NCBI GenBank assembly: GCA_045596365.1
Contig: JAZOCE010000011.1
Location: 1-64,000 of the forward strand
Source of the DNA: RGIG4079 sp045596365
Lineage (GTDB): Bacteria; Bacteroidota; Bacteroidia; Bacteroidales; Muribaculaceae
Reading direction: 5' to 3'
DNA length: 64,000 nt
The position numbers and the translations under genes were made by a program. Below the pieces are notes generated by a model. The model saw nothing but the letters and a program-made list of their open reading frames with translations, searched no databases and was not told the origin of the DNA. Positions 31,044 through 39,318 of the stretch are shown one piece after another. Every line of letters starts with the position of its first letter. Within the stretch, counting starts at the first letter, position 1.

Positions 31044-31928
31044 ATGGCAAGGATTAATTTGAAGGGAATGGGCGTAGCGTTGATAACGCCCTTTAAACAA
31101 GATAAAAGCATTGATTTTGACGCGCTTGCTCGTTTGTTGGAATATCAGATAAAGAGTGGAGTGGACTATTTGGTTGTACTTGGGACTACAGCCGAAACCG
31201 CAACATTGACTGCCAAAGAGAAAGAAGCAGTGAAAAGTTTTGTCGTCGAGCGAGTTGCCGGTCGAGTGCCTTTAGTAATTGGTATTGGGGGAAACAATAC
31301 AATGGCTTTGGTTGAAGAACTAAAGACATCTGATTTGACGCCGTTTAGCGCAGTGTTATCGGTTGTTCCCTATTATAACAAACCATCACAAGAGGGTATT
31401 TATCAGCATTATAGTGCAATAGCGCAAGCATCGCCACTGCCTGTGATTTTATATAATGTGCCGGGTCGCACAGGTGTTAACATGACCGCTGAAACCACAT
31501 TGCGTCTCGCGCGTGAGTATGACAATATCATTGGTATTAAAGAAGCATCGGGAAACATTACTCAAATGGATGATATAATCAAGAATAAGCGTGAGGATTT
31601 CCTCGTTATATCGGGCGATGATGGTATTACATTTCCATTGATAACACTTGGTGCTGTGGGGGTTATTTCGGTTATTGGGAATGCCTTTCCTAAAGAGTTT
31701 TCAAAGATGGTGCGACTTGCGTTGAATGGCGACTTTGAGAAATCATTGTTGATCCACCATCGTTTTACTGAGTTATTCAGCTTGCTGTTTGTTGATGGCA
31801 ATCCTGCTGGAGTGAAATGTCTGTTGAACGCAATGGGATATATCGAAAATGAATTGCGATTGCCCCTTGTGCCCACACGCATCACCACTTATGAAAAAAT
31901 TCGTCAAGTTCTCGACTCATTAAATTAA
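31044..31928 (+). CDS. dapA: 4-hydroxy-tetrahydrodipicolinate synthase
   Basis: The enzyme condenses pyruvate with aspartate semialdehyde in lysine/diaminopimelate synthesis. It is a (beta/alpha)8 aldolase with the substrate loop LGTTAETATLTAKEK, the tyrosine loop VVPYYNKPSQEGIYQHY and the Schiff-base lysine in IIGIKEASGNI at about residue 165. Length (294) is typical. The GTTAE form replaces the GTTGE of many species, which I believe is common in Bacteroidales. It stands alone with its own promoter. Confidence 0.96.
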   Translation: MARINLKGMGVALITPFKQDKSIDFDALARLLEYQIKSGVDYLVVLGTTAETATLTAKEKEAVKSFVVERVAGRVPLVIGIGGNNTMALVEELKTSDLTPFSAVLSVVPYYNKPSQEGIYQHYSAIAQASPLPVILYNVPGRTGVNMTAETTLRLAREYDNIIGIKEASGNITQMDDIIKNKREDFLVISGDDGITFPLITLGAVGVISVIGNAFPKEFSKMVRLALNGDFEKSLLIHHRFTELFSLLFVDGNPAGVKCLLNAMGYIENELRLPLVPTRITTYEKIRQVLDSLN

Positions 31929-31954
31929 GATTTGGCAAAATCAAAGGAATTCAT

Positions 31955-31962
31955 TACCTTTG
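31955..31962 (+). promoter_or_regulatory. -7 promoter element of tRNA-Arg
   Basis: TACCTTTG followed by C lies 40 bases before the tRNA. No strong -33 box is apparent. Confidence 0.6.
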
Positions 31963-32002
31963 CGCCACCAAATAACGATTGAGCGTGTGCTCAAAGAAAG
32001 AT

Positions 32003-32076
32003 GGTCCAGTAGCTCAGCTGGATAGAGCAACAGCCTTCTAAGCTGTGGGTCGTGGGTTCGAATCCCGCCTGGATCA
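32003..32076 (+). tRNA. tRNA-Arg (anticodon TCT)
   Basis: The gene folds into a full cloverleaf: acceptor GGTCCAG / CTGGATC with one G-T wobble, D-stem GCTC / GAGC, anticodon loop CTTCTAA, and T-arm CGGGTTCGAATCCCG-like (GTGGGTTCGAATCCCGC). The anticodon TCT reads AGA. The CCA end is not encoded. Confidence 0.96.
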
Positions 32077-32077
32077 C

Positions 32078-32108
32078 AAAAAAGCCTCCTTGCAGGGAGG
32101 CTTTTTTA
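32078..32108 (+). terminator. Intrinsic terminator of tRNA-Arg
   Basis: AAAAAAGCCTCC pairs with GGAGGCTTTTTT around a 6-base loop directly after the tRNA. Confidence 0.88.
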
Positions 32109-32115
32109 TTTTCTA

Positions 32116-32147
32116 TTGACAATTTATCTGAAAATCATGTATCTTTG
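32116..32147 (+). promoter_or_regulatory. Promoter of the D-Ala-D-Ala dipeptidase gene
   Basis: TTGAC (32116-32120) and TATCTTTG (32140-32147) are well spaced. The ATG follows 4 bases after the -7 box (or 7 for the second ATG), so the leader is minimal or absent. A longer open frame starting at the TTG of the -33 box is therefore not real. Confidence 0.65.
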
Positions 32148-32151
32148 TGAT

Positions 32152-32817
32152 ATGATGAAGATATTAACTGTATTGTTTTTTGTTGTGCTTGGAGTAATGA
32201 ACGTAAGAGCTGTGGACTATGATGCAGAATTTTGCCGACTTGGCTATGTTGAGGTCTGTCAGCTTGATAGCACGATTGTGGTTGATATGAAATATTCGGG
32301 AAGAGACAATTTTATGGGTGTAAATATGTATGGAGACTTGAGAAAAGCATATTTACGACCGGAGATTGCCTCAAAACTTTTAATGGCACAAAAACTATTG
32401 CGCGATAAAAATGCAGATTACACGCTTGTTGTCTATGATGCCGCTCGACCATTGAGCGCGCAAAAAATGATGTATGACAAAGTGCAAGGAACGGAATTTG
32501 AACAATATGTGGCAAATCCCTATAATGGTGGCGGTCATCATTGCTATGGTTGTGCCGTAGATGTTTCGATCTTATATAAGGGGATACCTCTTGATATGGG
32601 GACACCTTTTGATTCATTTAGCAAATTGTCGCACACCGATAATGAGAAGGCCAACCTTGAAAATGGCTCTCTCAGTATATCTGCTTATAAAAACCGACAG
32701 TTATTACGAAGCATTATGACCACTGTTGGTTTTGATGTTGAGCCTTGTGAATGGTGGCATTTTTCGTGCTATAAAATTGAAGATGTGCGTGAGAAATATC
32801 CTCGTTTAGATTTTTAA
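32152..32817 (+). CDS. D-alanyl-D-alanine dipeptidase (VanX/DdpX type)
   Basis: This exported M15 zinc peptidase of about 221 residues has a signal peptide (to about residue 20, ending VRA). It has VYDAARPLSAQKMMYD, the zinc-binding GGGHHCYGCAVDVSILY (His and Asp), and the catalytic CEWWHFSCYKI with Glu and His. VanX-type enzymes hydrolyse D-Ala-D-Ala; in species without van genes they recycle cell-wall dipeptide. No vanH or vanA-like ligase is nearby, so glycopeptide resistance is not implied. Two adjacent ATG codons are possible starts. Confidence 0.9.
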   Translation: MMKILTVLFFVVLGVMNVRAVDYDAEFCRLGYVEVCQLDSTIVVDMKYSGRDNFMGVNMYGDLRKAYLRPEIASKLLMAQKLLRDKNADYTLVVYDAARPLSAQKMMYDKVQGTEFEQYVANPYNGGGHHCYGCAVDVSILYKGIPLDMGTPFDSFSKLSHTDNEKANLENGSLSISAYKNRQLLRSIMTTVGFDVEPCEWWHFSCYKIEDVREKYPRLDF

Positions 32818-32835
32818 CTCATTAATATATTGACC

Positions 32836-33429
32836 ATGAAACGGATAACTCTTTTATTGATGATGACAATTGTGGTGTTGTGTGGCAATGCTACGGTTGA
32901 GGTGGGCTCGATAGTGAAAAATGTTATATCAAGTGGCGATGGCACCATTCGTGAACGTGTAAAAATAGAAACAAAATATCTCAAATTCACATCCAAACGA
33001 GGAAATTTTGTGCGTTATGCCGACCATGAAATTCCTGAATTCAAAACCAGTGATGCCTTGCTTGGCTCTGCCAAGATACGCCAATACATGGACCTTGCAA
33101 CCAATAAAAGCACTTGCTTTTTGATGATTACCGTAGGGCGTGAAAAGGCAACTGAGGTCGTTGCCTATGATGATCTTGTGAAAATGATTGATGCCGTAAA
33201 AACATTGAAAGAGCAGAGCAAGAAAGACAGTATTGACGGGAAACAGTTGAAGTGCTATTATGTTACAGATGATGGCTTTCAAATAGGGTATAACATAAAT
33301 AAAGGGAAAACTACATGGTATTTTTCTGTCAATGGTGATGAGCGCAAGTTTAGTAAGGATTTTGACTTTGAAAAGGCTCTGGTAGATGTGAAAAATAAGA
33401 TGGAAGAGCTGATGAAAGTTGAGAATTGA
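32836..33429 (+). CDS. Exported protein of unknown function
   Basis: I do not recognise this 197-residue protein. It has a signal peptide (about 1-18, ending CGNA) and then a mixed alpha/beta soluble domain with no cysteines in conserved pairs. A lysine-rich helix (MIDAVKTLKEQSKKDS) sits in the middle, and the C-terminus repeats the style SVNGDERKFSKDFDFEKALV. It starts 18 bases after the dipeptidase gene and may be cotranscribed, which would suggest an envelope role. The start is the ATG giving MKRITLLLMM. Confidence 0.7.
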   Translation: MKRITLLLMMTIVVLCGNATVEVGSIVKNVISSGDGTIRERVKIETKYLKFTSKRGNFVRYADHEIPEFKTSDALLGSAKIRQYMDLATNKSTCFLMITVGREKATEVVAYDDLVKMIDAVKTLKEQSKKDSIDGKQLKCYYVTDDGFQIGYNINKGKTTWYFSVNGDERKFSKDFDFEKALVDVKNKMEELMKVEN

Positions 33430-33456
33430 GAGTTGAAAGTTGAAAAAGCAAAAAAC

Positions 33457-33699
33457 ATGAAATATCAATATCGCACAAGTGGCACATGTAGCCAGGCAAT
33501 CGAGTTTGAGGTTGTCGATGGCATTTTAAAGAATGTCTCTTTCTTTGGAGGATGTGATGGAAATCTCAAAGGTATCTGTTCTTTGGTAGAGGGGATGCCT
33601 GTAGCTGATGTCATTGCGCGCCTCAAAGGAATACGCTGTGGCATGAAATCAACATCATGCCCCGACCAATTGGCTCAGGCTCTCACGGGTTTGAATTGA
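33457..33699 (+). CDS. TSCPD-domain protein (TIGR03905 type)
   Basis: The 80-residue protein is the stand-alone TSCPD domain, named for the TSCPDQLAQAL motif at its end. Three cysteines (GTCSQAIEF, FGGCDGN, GICSLVEG) plus the TSCPD Cys could bind a metal. The same domain occurs at the C-terminus of some ribonucleotide reductases; the role of the free form is unknown. The ATG giving MKYQYRTSGTCS was chosen as start. Confidence 0.85.
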   Translation: MKYQYRTSGTCSQAIEFEVVDGILKNVSFFGGCDGNLKGICSLVEGMPVADVIARLKGIRCGMKSTSCPDQLAQALTGLN

Positions 33700-33709
33700 T
33701 ATATTTAAA

Positions 33710-33922
33710 TAGCGTCTTTCCGACGCGTTTGGTCGTTTACCTTGATCCGAGGGTTTTGTTTCATTCAACCCCCGGCTACTGAAATTTAGCCCTTCGGGCA
33801 AAATAAATATTTTGGAAATAGAAAGCAAGCCCGACAGGGCTTACATTTGAATAGCCGGGGGTGGAGCAATGCGATACCTTCGGGAAAAGATGCCACCGGC
33901 AAAATGCGTCGGAAAGACGCTA
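33710..33922. repeat. Dispersed palindromic repeat, full-length copy
   Basis: The element is bounded by perfect 17-bp inverted arms, TAGCGTCTTTCCGACGC (33710-33726) and its complement (33906-33922). Inside are a second perfect 11-bp pair, ACCCCCGGCTA (33768-33778) with its complement (33852-33862), and two small palindromes around TAGCCCTTCGGGCA and AAGCCCGACAGGGCTT. It codes for nothing. Parts recur at 34710 and 39218. It fills the gap between the TSCPD gene and the toxin gene. Confidence 0.8.
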
Positions 33923-33961
33923 CAGAAAAACAAAGATAACGCCTTCTATTACGGGTTTGTC

Positions 33962-34231
33962 TTAAAATAATTCAGAGTGAGATCCAAGTCTGACTAATTT
34001 TATAATATTGCTTTCTTCATCAAGCCATATTAAAAGTAAATCACTTTCAATATGACATTCCATAAATCCGGAGTAATCACCACTTAATTTATGAGGCTTG
34101 TATATGCTTGGAAGAATACCGGTTTCTTGTAGTAGTGAGAGTACTATTTTGAGGTGTGCAATTTGTTTGGGCTTATTTTGAATACGTTTAAGGTCTTTCT
34201 TAAACTGACTTGTCATTTTAAGGGTAAACAT
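33962..34231 (-). CDS. YafQ-family mRNA-interferase toxin
   Basis: The 89-residue RelE/YafQ-fold protein should cleave ribosome-bound mRNA. The N-terminal helix QFKKDLKRIQNKP, the LPSIYKPHKLSGDYSGFMEC strand segment with the conserved His, and the C-terminal LLLIWLDEESNIIKLVRLGS with a His in GSHSELF match YafQ. I started it at the ATG giving MFTLKMTSQF, 4 bases after the antitoxin stop; a TTG 18 bases upstream is less likely. It is the downstream gene of a type II pair. Confidence 0.9.
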   Translation of the reverse strand: MFTLKMTSQFKKDLKRIQNKPKQIAHLKIVLSLLQETGILPSIYKPHKLSGDYSGFMECHIESDLLLIWLDEESNIIKLVRLGSHSELF

Positions 34232-34235
34232 ATTC

Positions 34236-34475
34236 TTATAAAGATGCAATTATAGTTTCAAGGTTTTTTGCATCTAAAGTCTCAAGGTTGCGATTTTCTC
34301 GCGCGTCTTTCATCGCTGCTAATGTAAGCTTGTTGGGATTGTTGTATATTGCATCCATTAAAACGCTTTCAACATAATTGTTTAAGCTACGATTATCCCT
34401 TTCGGCAGCTTCTTTTAATTTATTTAGCAAGTCCGAATTTAGTCTGAATGCTGTCTGTTTTCGTTCTGTAATCAT
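34236..34475 (-). CDS. RelB/DinJ-family antitoxin
   Basis: The 79-residue protein has an N-terminal ribbon-helix-helix region (TAFRLNSDLLNKLKEAAERD) for DNA binding and a C-terminal tail for toxin binding. It lies directly before the YafQ-like toxin, the normal order. Such antitoxins bind palindromes in their own promoter; AT-rich inverted repeats are present just upstream. Confidence 0.9.
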   Translation of the reverse strand: MITERKQTAFRLNSDLLNKLKEAAERDNRSLNNYVESVLMDAIYNNPNKLTLAAMKDARENRNLETLDAKNLETIIASL

Positions 34476-34488
34476 AGTGGTTAGCGTT

Positions 34489-34545
34489 AGTTATTATATT
34501 ATATATAACAAAAGTATAACATATATATAACATATACAAATTTAC
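34489..34545 (-). promoter_or_regulatory. Promoter and AT-rich operator of the toxin-antitoxin pair
   Basis: TACTTTTG (minus strand, 34509-34516) is a -7 box about 33 bases before the antitoxin ATG. It is surrounded by near-palindromic units built on GTTATATAT / ATATATAAC and repeated ATAACATATA, plausible operators for the RHH antitoxin. The 165 bases that follow to 34709 show no gene. Confidence 0.5.
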
Positions 34546-34709
34546 AATGTAAAAGTTTTGTCGTAGATAAATTTACGTAACTATAATTTTGTTGGCACAG
34601 GCGTCATGATATCAGATCCCCAAGGGTATTTATTTAACCTTAACATTTACCGCGCATTGTGGCTCTACGAGACTCGTGTGCAGAGCAAAGTATGTATCAA
34701 GAAATAAGA

Positions 34710-34807
34710 CAAGCCCGACAGGGCTTACATTTGAATAGCCGGGGGTGGAGCAATGCGACACCTCCGGGAAAAGATGCCCACCGGCAAAATGCGTCGGAAA
34801 GACGCTA
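34710..34807. repeat. Dispersed palindromic repeat, 3'-half copy
   Basis: This is a near-identical copy of the right half of the element at 33825-33922, from AAGCCCGACAGGGCTTAC through TAGCCGGGGGTGGAGCAATG to the 17-bp arm GCGTCGGAAAGACGCTA at its end. The left arm is missing. With the full copy it brackets the toxin-antitoxin genes. Confidence 0.8.
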
Positions 34808-34810
34808 CAC

Positions 34811-34844
34811 AAAAAATAGGAAAGATGCTTCTTTCCTATTTTTT
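34811..34844. terminator. Bidirectional intrinsic terminator
   Basis: AAAAAATAGGAAAG pairs with CTTTCCTATTTTTT around a 6-base loop, with T-tracts on both strands. On the minus strand it ends the amidase gene. A further small palindrome, GGCACAACGTGCC, lies between them at about 34875. Confidence 0.75.
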
Positions 34845-34907
34845 TTAATTCCTCCTCTGTAAAATAAGGGAGGTGGCACAACGTGCCGGAGGGATTTTAA
34901 TCCTCAA

Positions 34908-37900
34908 TTAATTCTTTGCAATCTTCACCGGAGCGAGATTATTTACGCGCACGAAATAAGTCCCCACTTCGAGGTCATCTACAGCAATCGTCATGACACA
35001 CTCACCATCGCCCTGTAGCGACTTGACGATAGCTCCTGCAGCAGAATAGATAGCAACTTGTTCGATAGCTTCAGAGGCTTTGATTGTTACCGATACAGTA
35101 GCAGGGATAGGATAAATCTCTACAGCGCTTGTGTTGCCCACAATCTCTACCTCTTCAACAGCGGTAGTAACACCACCATTTACCGGAGTTGCGCCACCGG
35201 TAGCTGTAGAGCTGATTTTTGAGTTACCCGAAGCATAGTTGGCTGCTACAGTATAGGTGTAATTCAAGGCACTATTGTTCCCGTCATAGTCAGTAGCTCC
35301 ACCATTTACTGTTGTGTCAAAGTCTTTCACATAGAATGTCGCCATTGGCACGTTGGCTTCTTCTGCTTGAGAGAAGTCATAATTGCCGGGGATAGTGAAT
35401 GTTGCCGATGTTGCTTCTACTGTAGAACGTGCCGAATAAGTCTCTGCTGCAATGTCAACAGGCAATGCAACATAACCTGTGGCATATCCTTCTGTAATTA
35501 TCGGCAAGCCGAGTGAGCCATTCGGGTCATAAAGCATCACCTCTGTTACATCTGATTTACCTTTAGATGCCAAAGTCATGGTATAAGATGATACAGGAAC
35601 TTCGGCATTGGGTTTGGTTATGTCCATGTTCACCCAATAAACTTTCCAATAGGCATCGTCTTTGTCATATTCACCTTTGGCAGGATTGCCGTAGTAGTCG
35701 GCGTCCCAGTCGCCCCATTCGTGATTTTGGTAGTAATATACGGTGGGTTTTATGCTTGGAGCCACAGGAGTATATGATTTAGCACATGTCTCAGTAATCT
35801 CAGAATCGCTATATACAAACTCTCCATCAACAATCCAATATTCGGCTGTTACTACTGCGGTAAACTCTTTACCTACTGCCGAGCCATCATTGTTGATATC
35901 AAGCACATCAAGGTCATAGGCTTTAAAGTGGAATTGGTTTATTGTTGCACCGGTCGCATCGACAGTTTTTGAATATGTGAGGTTTTCAATCGCGTTACCA
36001 TTGTCGTCAAGCACTGCTCCCACATTATTGGTCAACTCACCTAAACCGCTCACTTTGAATGAGAATGATGCAACAGGGTTGGCTCTGTTGGTATCATCAC
36101 TACGGAACAATTGTAGGTTGTAGCCTTGCAAACTAAACTCCTTGTTGCTGTCAAATGCAACACCATTCCATGTTGCAGTAGCGTCATATTGCTTCAATTC
36201 TTCAATCCCATCTTCGTTAGTCTCTGTTACTGCCTCGATTGAGAAATCGTTCCATTCAGGCTCCGGCGCAACAAAATCAATTGTTACCGAGGTAGATATT
36301 TCCGATACCTCACCATCGTAGCAGTTGAAGTTAGGGACGATGATATAAGCATAAGTCAACGGATAAATCTTTTTGTTAGTACTGGAGACAGCAAATTCTA
36401 CCCCTTCATGAACAAATTGGCAAGTAGCATCTTCGGTCATACCGGCATTATACCAATAATCTTCTCCGGATGTTCCTCCAGCCGGATTTAAATAAACAAC
36501 CTCATTGTTTTCATTTACATAGCTCACTTGGTATTTTACAAGATAATTTGTGGGTTGTTCAGTCCATGAATCGGGTGCTTCCCAAGTTACAGTGATATTT
36601 GGCTCATAGTTGTTTGACACAACTTCAGCCTCAGTGCTTCCCACTGTACCGGTTACCTCTACAGGGTCGTCAGGACTTTGTGTAGCTGTTATTAAATATT
36701 TAGCAAGACCATTGTTTGGAACATAGGTGTATAGAGCAAGAGTGTTTTGATCTATAACATCAAATTCACACCACGCATTAACGCTTATATAGCTACTTGA
36801 TATGTAGTCTGAAGAGACAGCTGTAGTAGCTGTTCCATAAGCATTTATTTTGTTTGCAAGTGTTGTCCCTGTTGTGCGGTCGATGACGGTAATTTTGCCA
36901 TCTAAATTTGTTCCAGAATTTGCATTTGCTTGGTGCACAATAATTTCGTGTCCTCCAATATATCCGATATCAGCAGAGTTCCAAGCATACCATGTGTTTT
37001 CTACATACTCAAAACCATCAACAGTACTTCCATCTAATGTGCATAAGAACGTTCCGTTACGACCAATCATCATATATTTGCCGTCAGCATAAGGGAAGAA
37101 GCTACTTTCCTTTGCCATATCTTCATTGTGCGATCCTCCAAATGAACCACTAAAAGAGCTATCAGTAAGAGGTGTTGAGTATGTATCTTGGTTTGTAGCA
37201 ACGCCATTTTGAATTGTTATTTTAACAACATCGCGACCATTTGTTAGCCATAATGCTCCAGTGCCACTATAACAGTTACCTGAAGCACGAATTACCCGAG
37301 TTATTCCTGCTGTGTTTGTGACTGCGCCAGAAGACGCATTTACTCCTGATAGAACTTTTGTATAAACAGATGAAAGATTTACAACTTTTGCATTTGTTGT
37401 GGATACAACTACTCCTGGTCCTGAACTTTTTGGACAAATTGTTACCTCTGTAGTGCGAGCATTATAGGTCTGGACTGTTGCTGTGGCTGATTGGTTACTT
37501 GCAAAGATAACATTGCCATAGTCATCGGTACATATGCCCATACCATTGCTACCTGATTGACCCCATTCAAAAGAACCGTCGGTGCCTGTCGCTGCATTCC
37601 AATAGCTAATGCGTTTACCTCCTACCATAATCAAATATACAACATCATTTGATACTGCAATTTGACGAGGATATATTTTTTGAGTTGAACTTCCTCCATA
37701 CCAATTTGCAGTTGAGTGGGTTGCAACGGGAGTTGTTTGCATTGAAACTTCTGATTTCATTGTAAATCCTTCGGCATTGAGGAATGCTTTGGGGTAGGAG
37801 ATTTCGTTGGCTTTTACGGTAACGACTGTTGATTTCAAGCCTTCACTTGCCGGTTGGTAACCGGCACATTCATAGTCAAGGGTGTAATCACCGGGCTCAA

Positions 37901-39098
37901 GGTCGTAGAATACAAATGCTCCATTGTATTCATCATCGGTAACATAAGTATCTACCAATACACCATTCTTATAAAGTTTAACGGTGCAATTATTCAATGG
38001 CTTGTATATATCATCGGTACTTTGATTAGCGATATAGTAAGTGTGAGTAAAAGTTTGGTTACGGTCGCGCACGATGCCATAGATATAACCTGTTTTCTCC
38101 TTTTCCCAACCAAAATAATCAGCAATAGCGTGAGCATAAGAAATTCCCTCTATCGCACACACGTCTTTGTTCATGTGTCTGTTAACCGATGGATAATAAG
38201 TGTGCATATATCCTTCCGACAAACACCCAACAGCTCCATGTTTCATAACACCATAATAGCCATAGTAAGTTTTATTGCTATATGTGTTGAGAGTTCCTGA
38301 ACCGCGGTTGCCATTTAATGTAAATGAACCATTATTTAATAAATTAAAGTAGTCTTGCAAATTGACATCTCCACGTACATTATGCTCGGTCTTAAGTGGG
38401 GTATAACCACTCACATATTGATCTTTCCATTCTGTGGTGTAAGGCTCATGCTCTATAGTTGCCAAATGAGAGTAAACCAATTTGCTGAATTCATAACTAC
38501 TACCGGCTCCGTTAAGACCTGTGCCTGCATAATCCCAGTTCTTTCCATACCCGGTATCGGTAAATGCTGTGCTTCTATAATCCTCACCTCGATAAATAAC
38601 AAGAGGATAGTTCTCGTTGCTGCCTATTGTTCCGTCGGGAGAAGCATTTGAATGGACAGATATAAATATGTCTGGAGAAAATTGTTCTACTTCTAAAGCG
38701 ATATCGGTACTGAGACCGCGGTCAGTAGAGTTGCCATTTTTAATGCGGGACATTACAAGATGTTGATTTTTGTAATTGTTTGCGTCAAACAATGCATTTG
38801 TGCCATATTCAGGCACACCATAATCAACAAGTTTATGGTACATTGCCAAACATTTCCATAAGTTAGTGTTTGATTCAAAGAATGCAGTAGTGTCATTGGC
38901 AGTAGTGGCAGTCGTAACATTAGCTCCACGCTTAACTGTTCCCATTGGACGGCAATTGCTATTCCATCCACCATGTCCGGGGTTGATGTAGATTTTTACA
39001 TCTTTGGGGTCTTTTTTCACAACAGCAGCGTTGCTTGTAAGGGTTGATGCGGTTAATAGCGCTATTGCGCTAAGCATCAGGAATTTTCTAATGTTCAT
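34908..39098 (-). CDS. Type IX-secreted N-acetylmuramoyl-L-alanine amidase
   Basis: The 1396-residue product begins with a signal peptide (MNIRKFLMLSAIALLTAST, cleaved near SNA). An Amidase_3 domain follows: zinc site KIYINPGHGGWN, a likely second ligand Glu in FFESNTNL, ISVHSNASPDG with the third ligand, and a catalytic Glu in VGCLSEGYMHTY. A carboxypeptidase-regulatory-like domain (about 350-440; FVFYDLEPGDYTLDYECAGY), a beta-propeller-like stretch, and fibronectin-type regions come next. The last 75 residues are a type IX sorting domain (AVEIYPIPATVSV...GTYFVRVNN). The enzyme should cut peptidoglycan from the cell surface or outside the cell. No type IX machinery genes are in this window. 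The start was set below the promoter box. Confidence 0.92.
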   Translation of the reverse strand: MNIRKFLMLSAIALLTASTLTSNAAVVKKDPKDVKIYINPGHGGWNSNCRPMGTVKRGANVTTATTANDTTAFFESNTNLWKCLAMYHKLVDYGVPEYGTNALFDANNYKNQHLVMSRIKNGNSTDRGLSTDIALEVEQFSPDIFISVHSNASPDGTIGSNENYPLVIYRGEDYRSTAFTDTGYGKNWDYAGTGLNGAGSSYEFSKLVYSHLATIEHEPYTTEWKDQYVSGYTPLKTEHNVRGDVNLQDYFNLLNNGSFTLNGNRGSGTLNTYSNKTYYGYYGVMKHGAVGCLSEGYMHTYYPSVNRHMNKDVCAIEGISYAHAIADYFGWEKEKTGYIYGIVRDRNQTFTHTYYIANQSTDDIYKPLNNCTVKLYKNGVLVDTYVTDDEYNGAFVFYDLEPGDYTLDYECAGYQPASEGLKSTVVTVKANEISYPKAFLNAEGFTMKSEVSMQTTPVATHSTANWYGGSSTQKIYPRQIAVSNDVVYLIMVGGKRISYWNAATGTDGSFEWGQSGSNGMGICTDDYGNVIFASNQSATATVQTYNARTTEVTICPKSSGPGVVVSTTNAKVVNLSSVYTKVLSGVNASSGAVTNTAGITRVIRASGNCYSGTGALWLTNGRDVVKITIQNGVATNQDTYSTPLTDSSFSGSFGGSHNEDMAKESSFFPYADGKYMMIGRNGTFLCTLDGSTVDGFEYVENTWYAWNSADIGYIGGHEIIVHQANANSGTNLDGKITVIDRTTGTTLANKINAYGTATTAVSSDYISSSYISVNAWCEFDVIDQNTLALYTYVPNNGLAKYLITATQSPDDPVEVTGTVGSTEAEVVSNNYEPNITVTWEAPDSWTEQPTNYLVKYQVSYVNENNEVVYLNPAGGTSGEDYWYNAGMTEDATCQFVHEGVEFAVSSTNKKIYPLTYAYIIVPNFNCYDGEVSEISTSVTIDFVAPEPEWNDFSIEAVTETNEDGIEELKQYDATATWNGVAFDSNKEFSLQGYNLQLFRSDDTNRANPVASFSFKVSGLGELTNNVGAVLDDNGNAIENLTYSKTVDATGATINQFHFKAYDLDVLDINNDGSAVGKEFTAVVTAEYWIVDGEFVYSDSEITETCAKSYTPVAPSIKPTVYYYQNHEWGDWDADYYGNPAKGEYDKDDAYWKVYWVNMDITKPNAEVPVSSYTMTLASKGKSDVTEVMLYDPNGSLGLPIITEGYATGYVALPVDIAAETYSARSTVEATSATFTIPGNYDFSQAEEANVPMATFYVKDFDTTVNGGATDYDGNNSALNYTYTVAANYASGNSKISSTATGGATPVNGGVTTAVEEVEIVGNTSAVEIYPIPATVSVTIKASEAIEQVAIYSAAGAIVKSLQGDGECVMTIAVDDLEVGTYFVRVNNLAPVKIAKN

Positions 39099-39150
39099 GG
39101 TAATAAAGTAGTTTATAATAATTATTTGATTTTCAATGGTTATGAAAATG

Positions 39151-39158
39151 CAAAGATA
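39151..39158 (-). promoter_or_regulatory. -7 promoter element of the amidase gene
   Basis: TATCTTTG on the minus strand lies 52 bases before the chosen ATG; the open frame upstream begins only 3 bases away from it and is excluded. Confidence 0.6.
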
Positions 39159-39217
39159 CAAATAAAAAGTAAAAATTAAAAAGTTAGGTGGAAAAATAAT
39201 GTGAATAACCTATTAAG

Positions 39218-39303
39218 ATTTAGCCCTTTGGGCAAATAGATATTCTGAAAATAGGAAGCAAGCCCGATAGGGCTTGGGTATAAATGACAGGGGGTATCCC
39301 CCA
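39218..39303. repeat. Dispersed palindromic repeat, internal fragment
   Basis: TTTAGCCCTTTGGGCAAATA and AAGCCCGATAGGGCTTG match the inner part of the element at 33784-33842 with several substitutions. A GGGGGTATCCCCC palindrome follows. Both outer arms are missing, so this is a decayed copy. Confidence 0.6.
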
Positions 39304-39318
39304 AGATGTTTTTTTATT

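Noticed and set aside
32152..32817. Glycopeptide-resistance locus, from the VanX-like dipeptidase
   Set aside because: No D-Ala-D-Lac ligase, dehydrogenase or VanRS pair is nearby; solitary VanX-type enzymes recycle wall peptides.
33710..39303. CRISPR array, from the repeated GC-rich palindromes
   Set aside because: Copies are few, of unequal length and kilobases apart, with no regular spacers and no cas genes.
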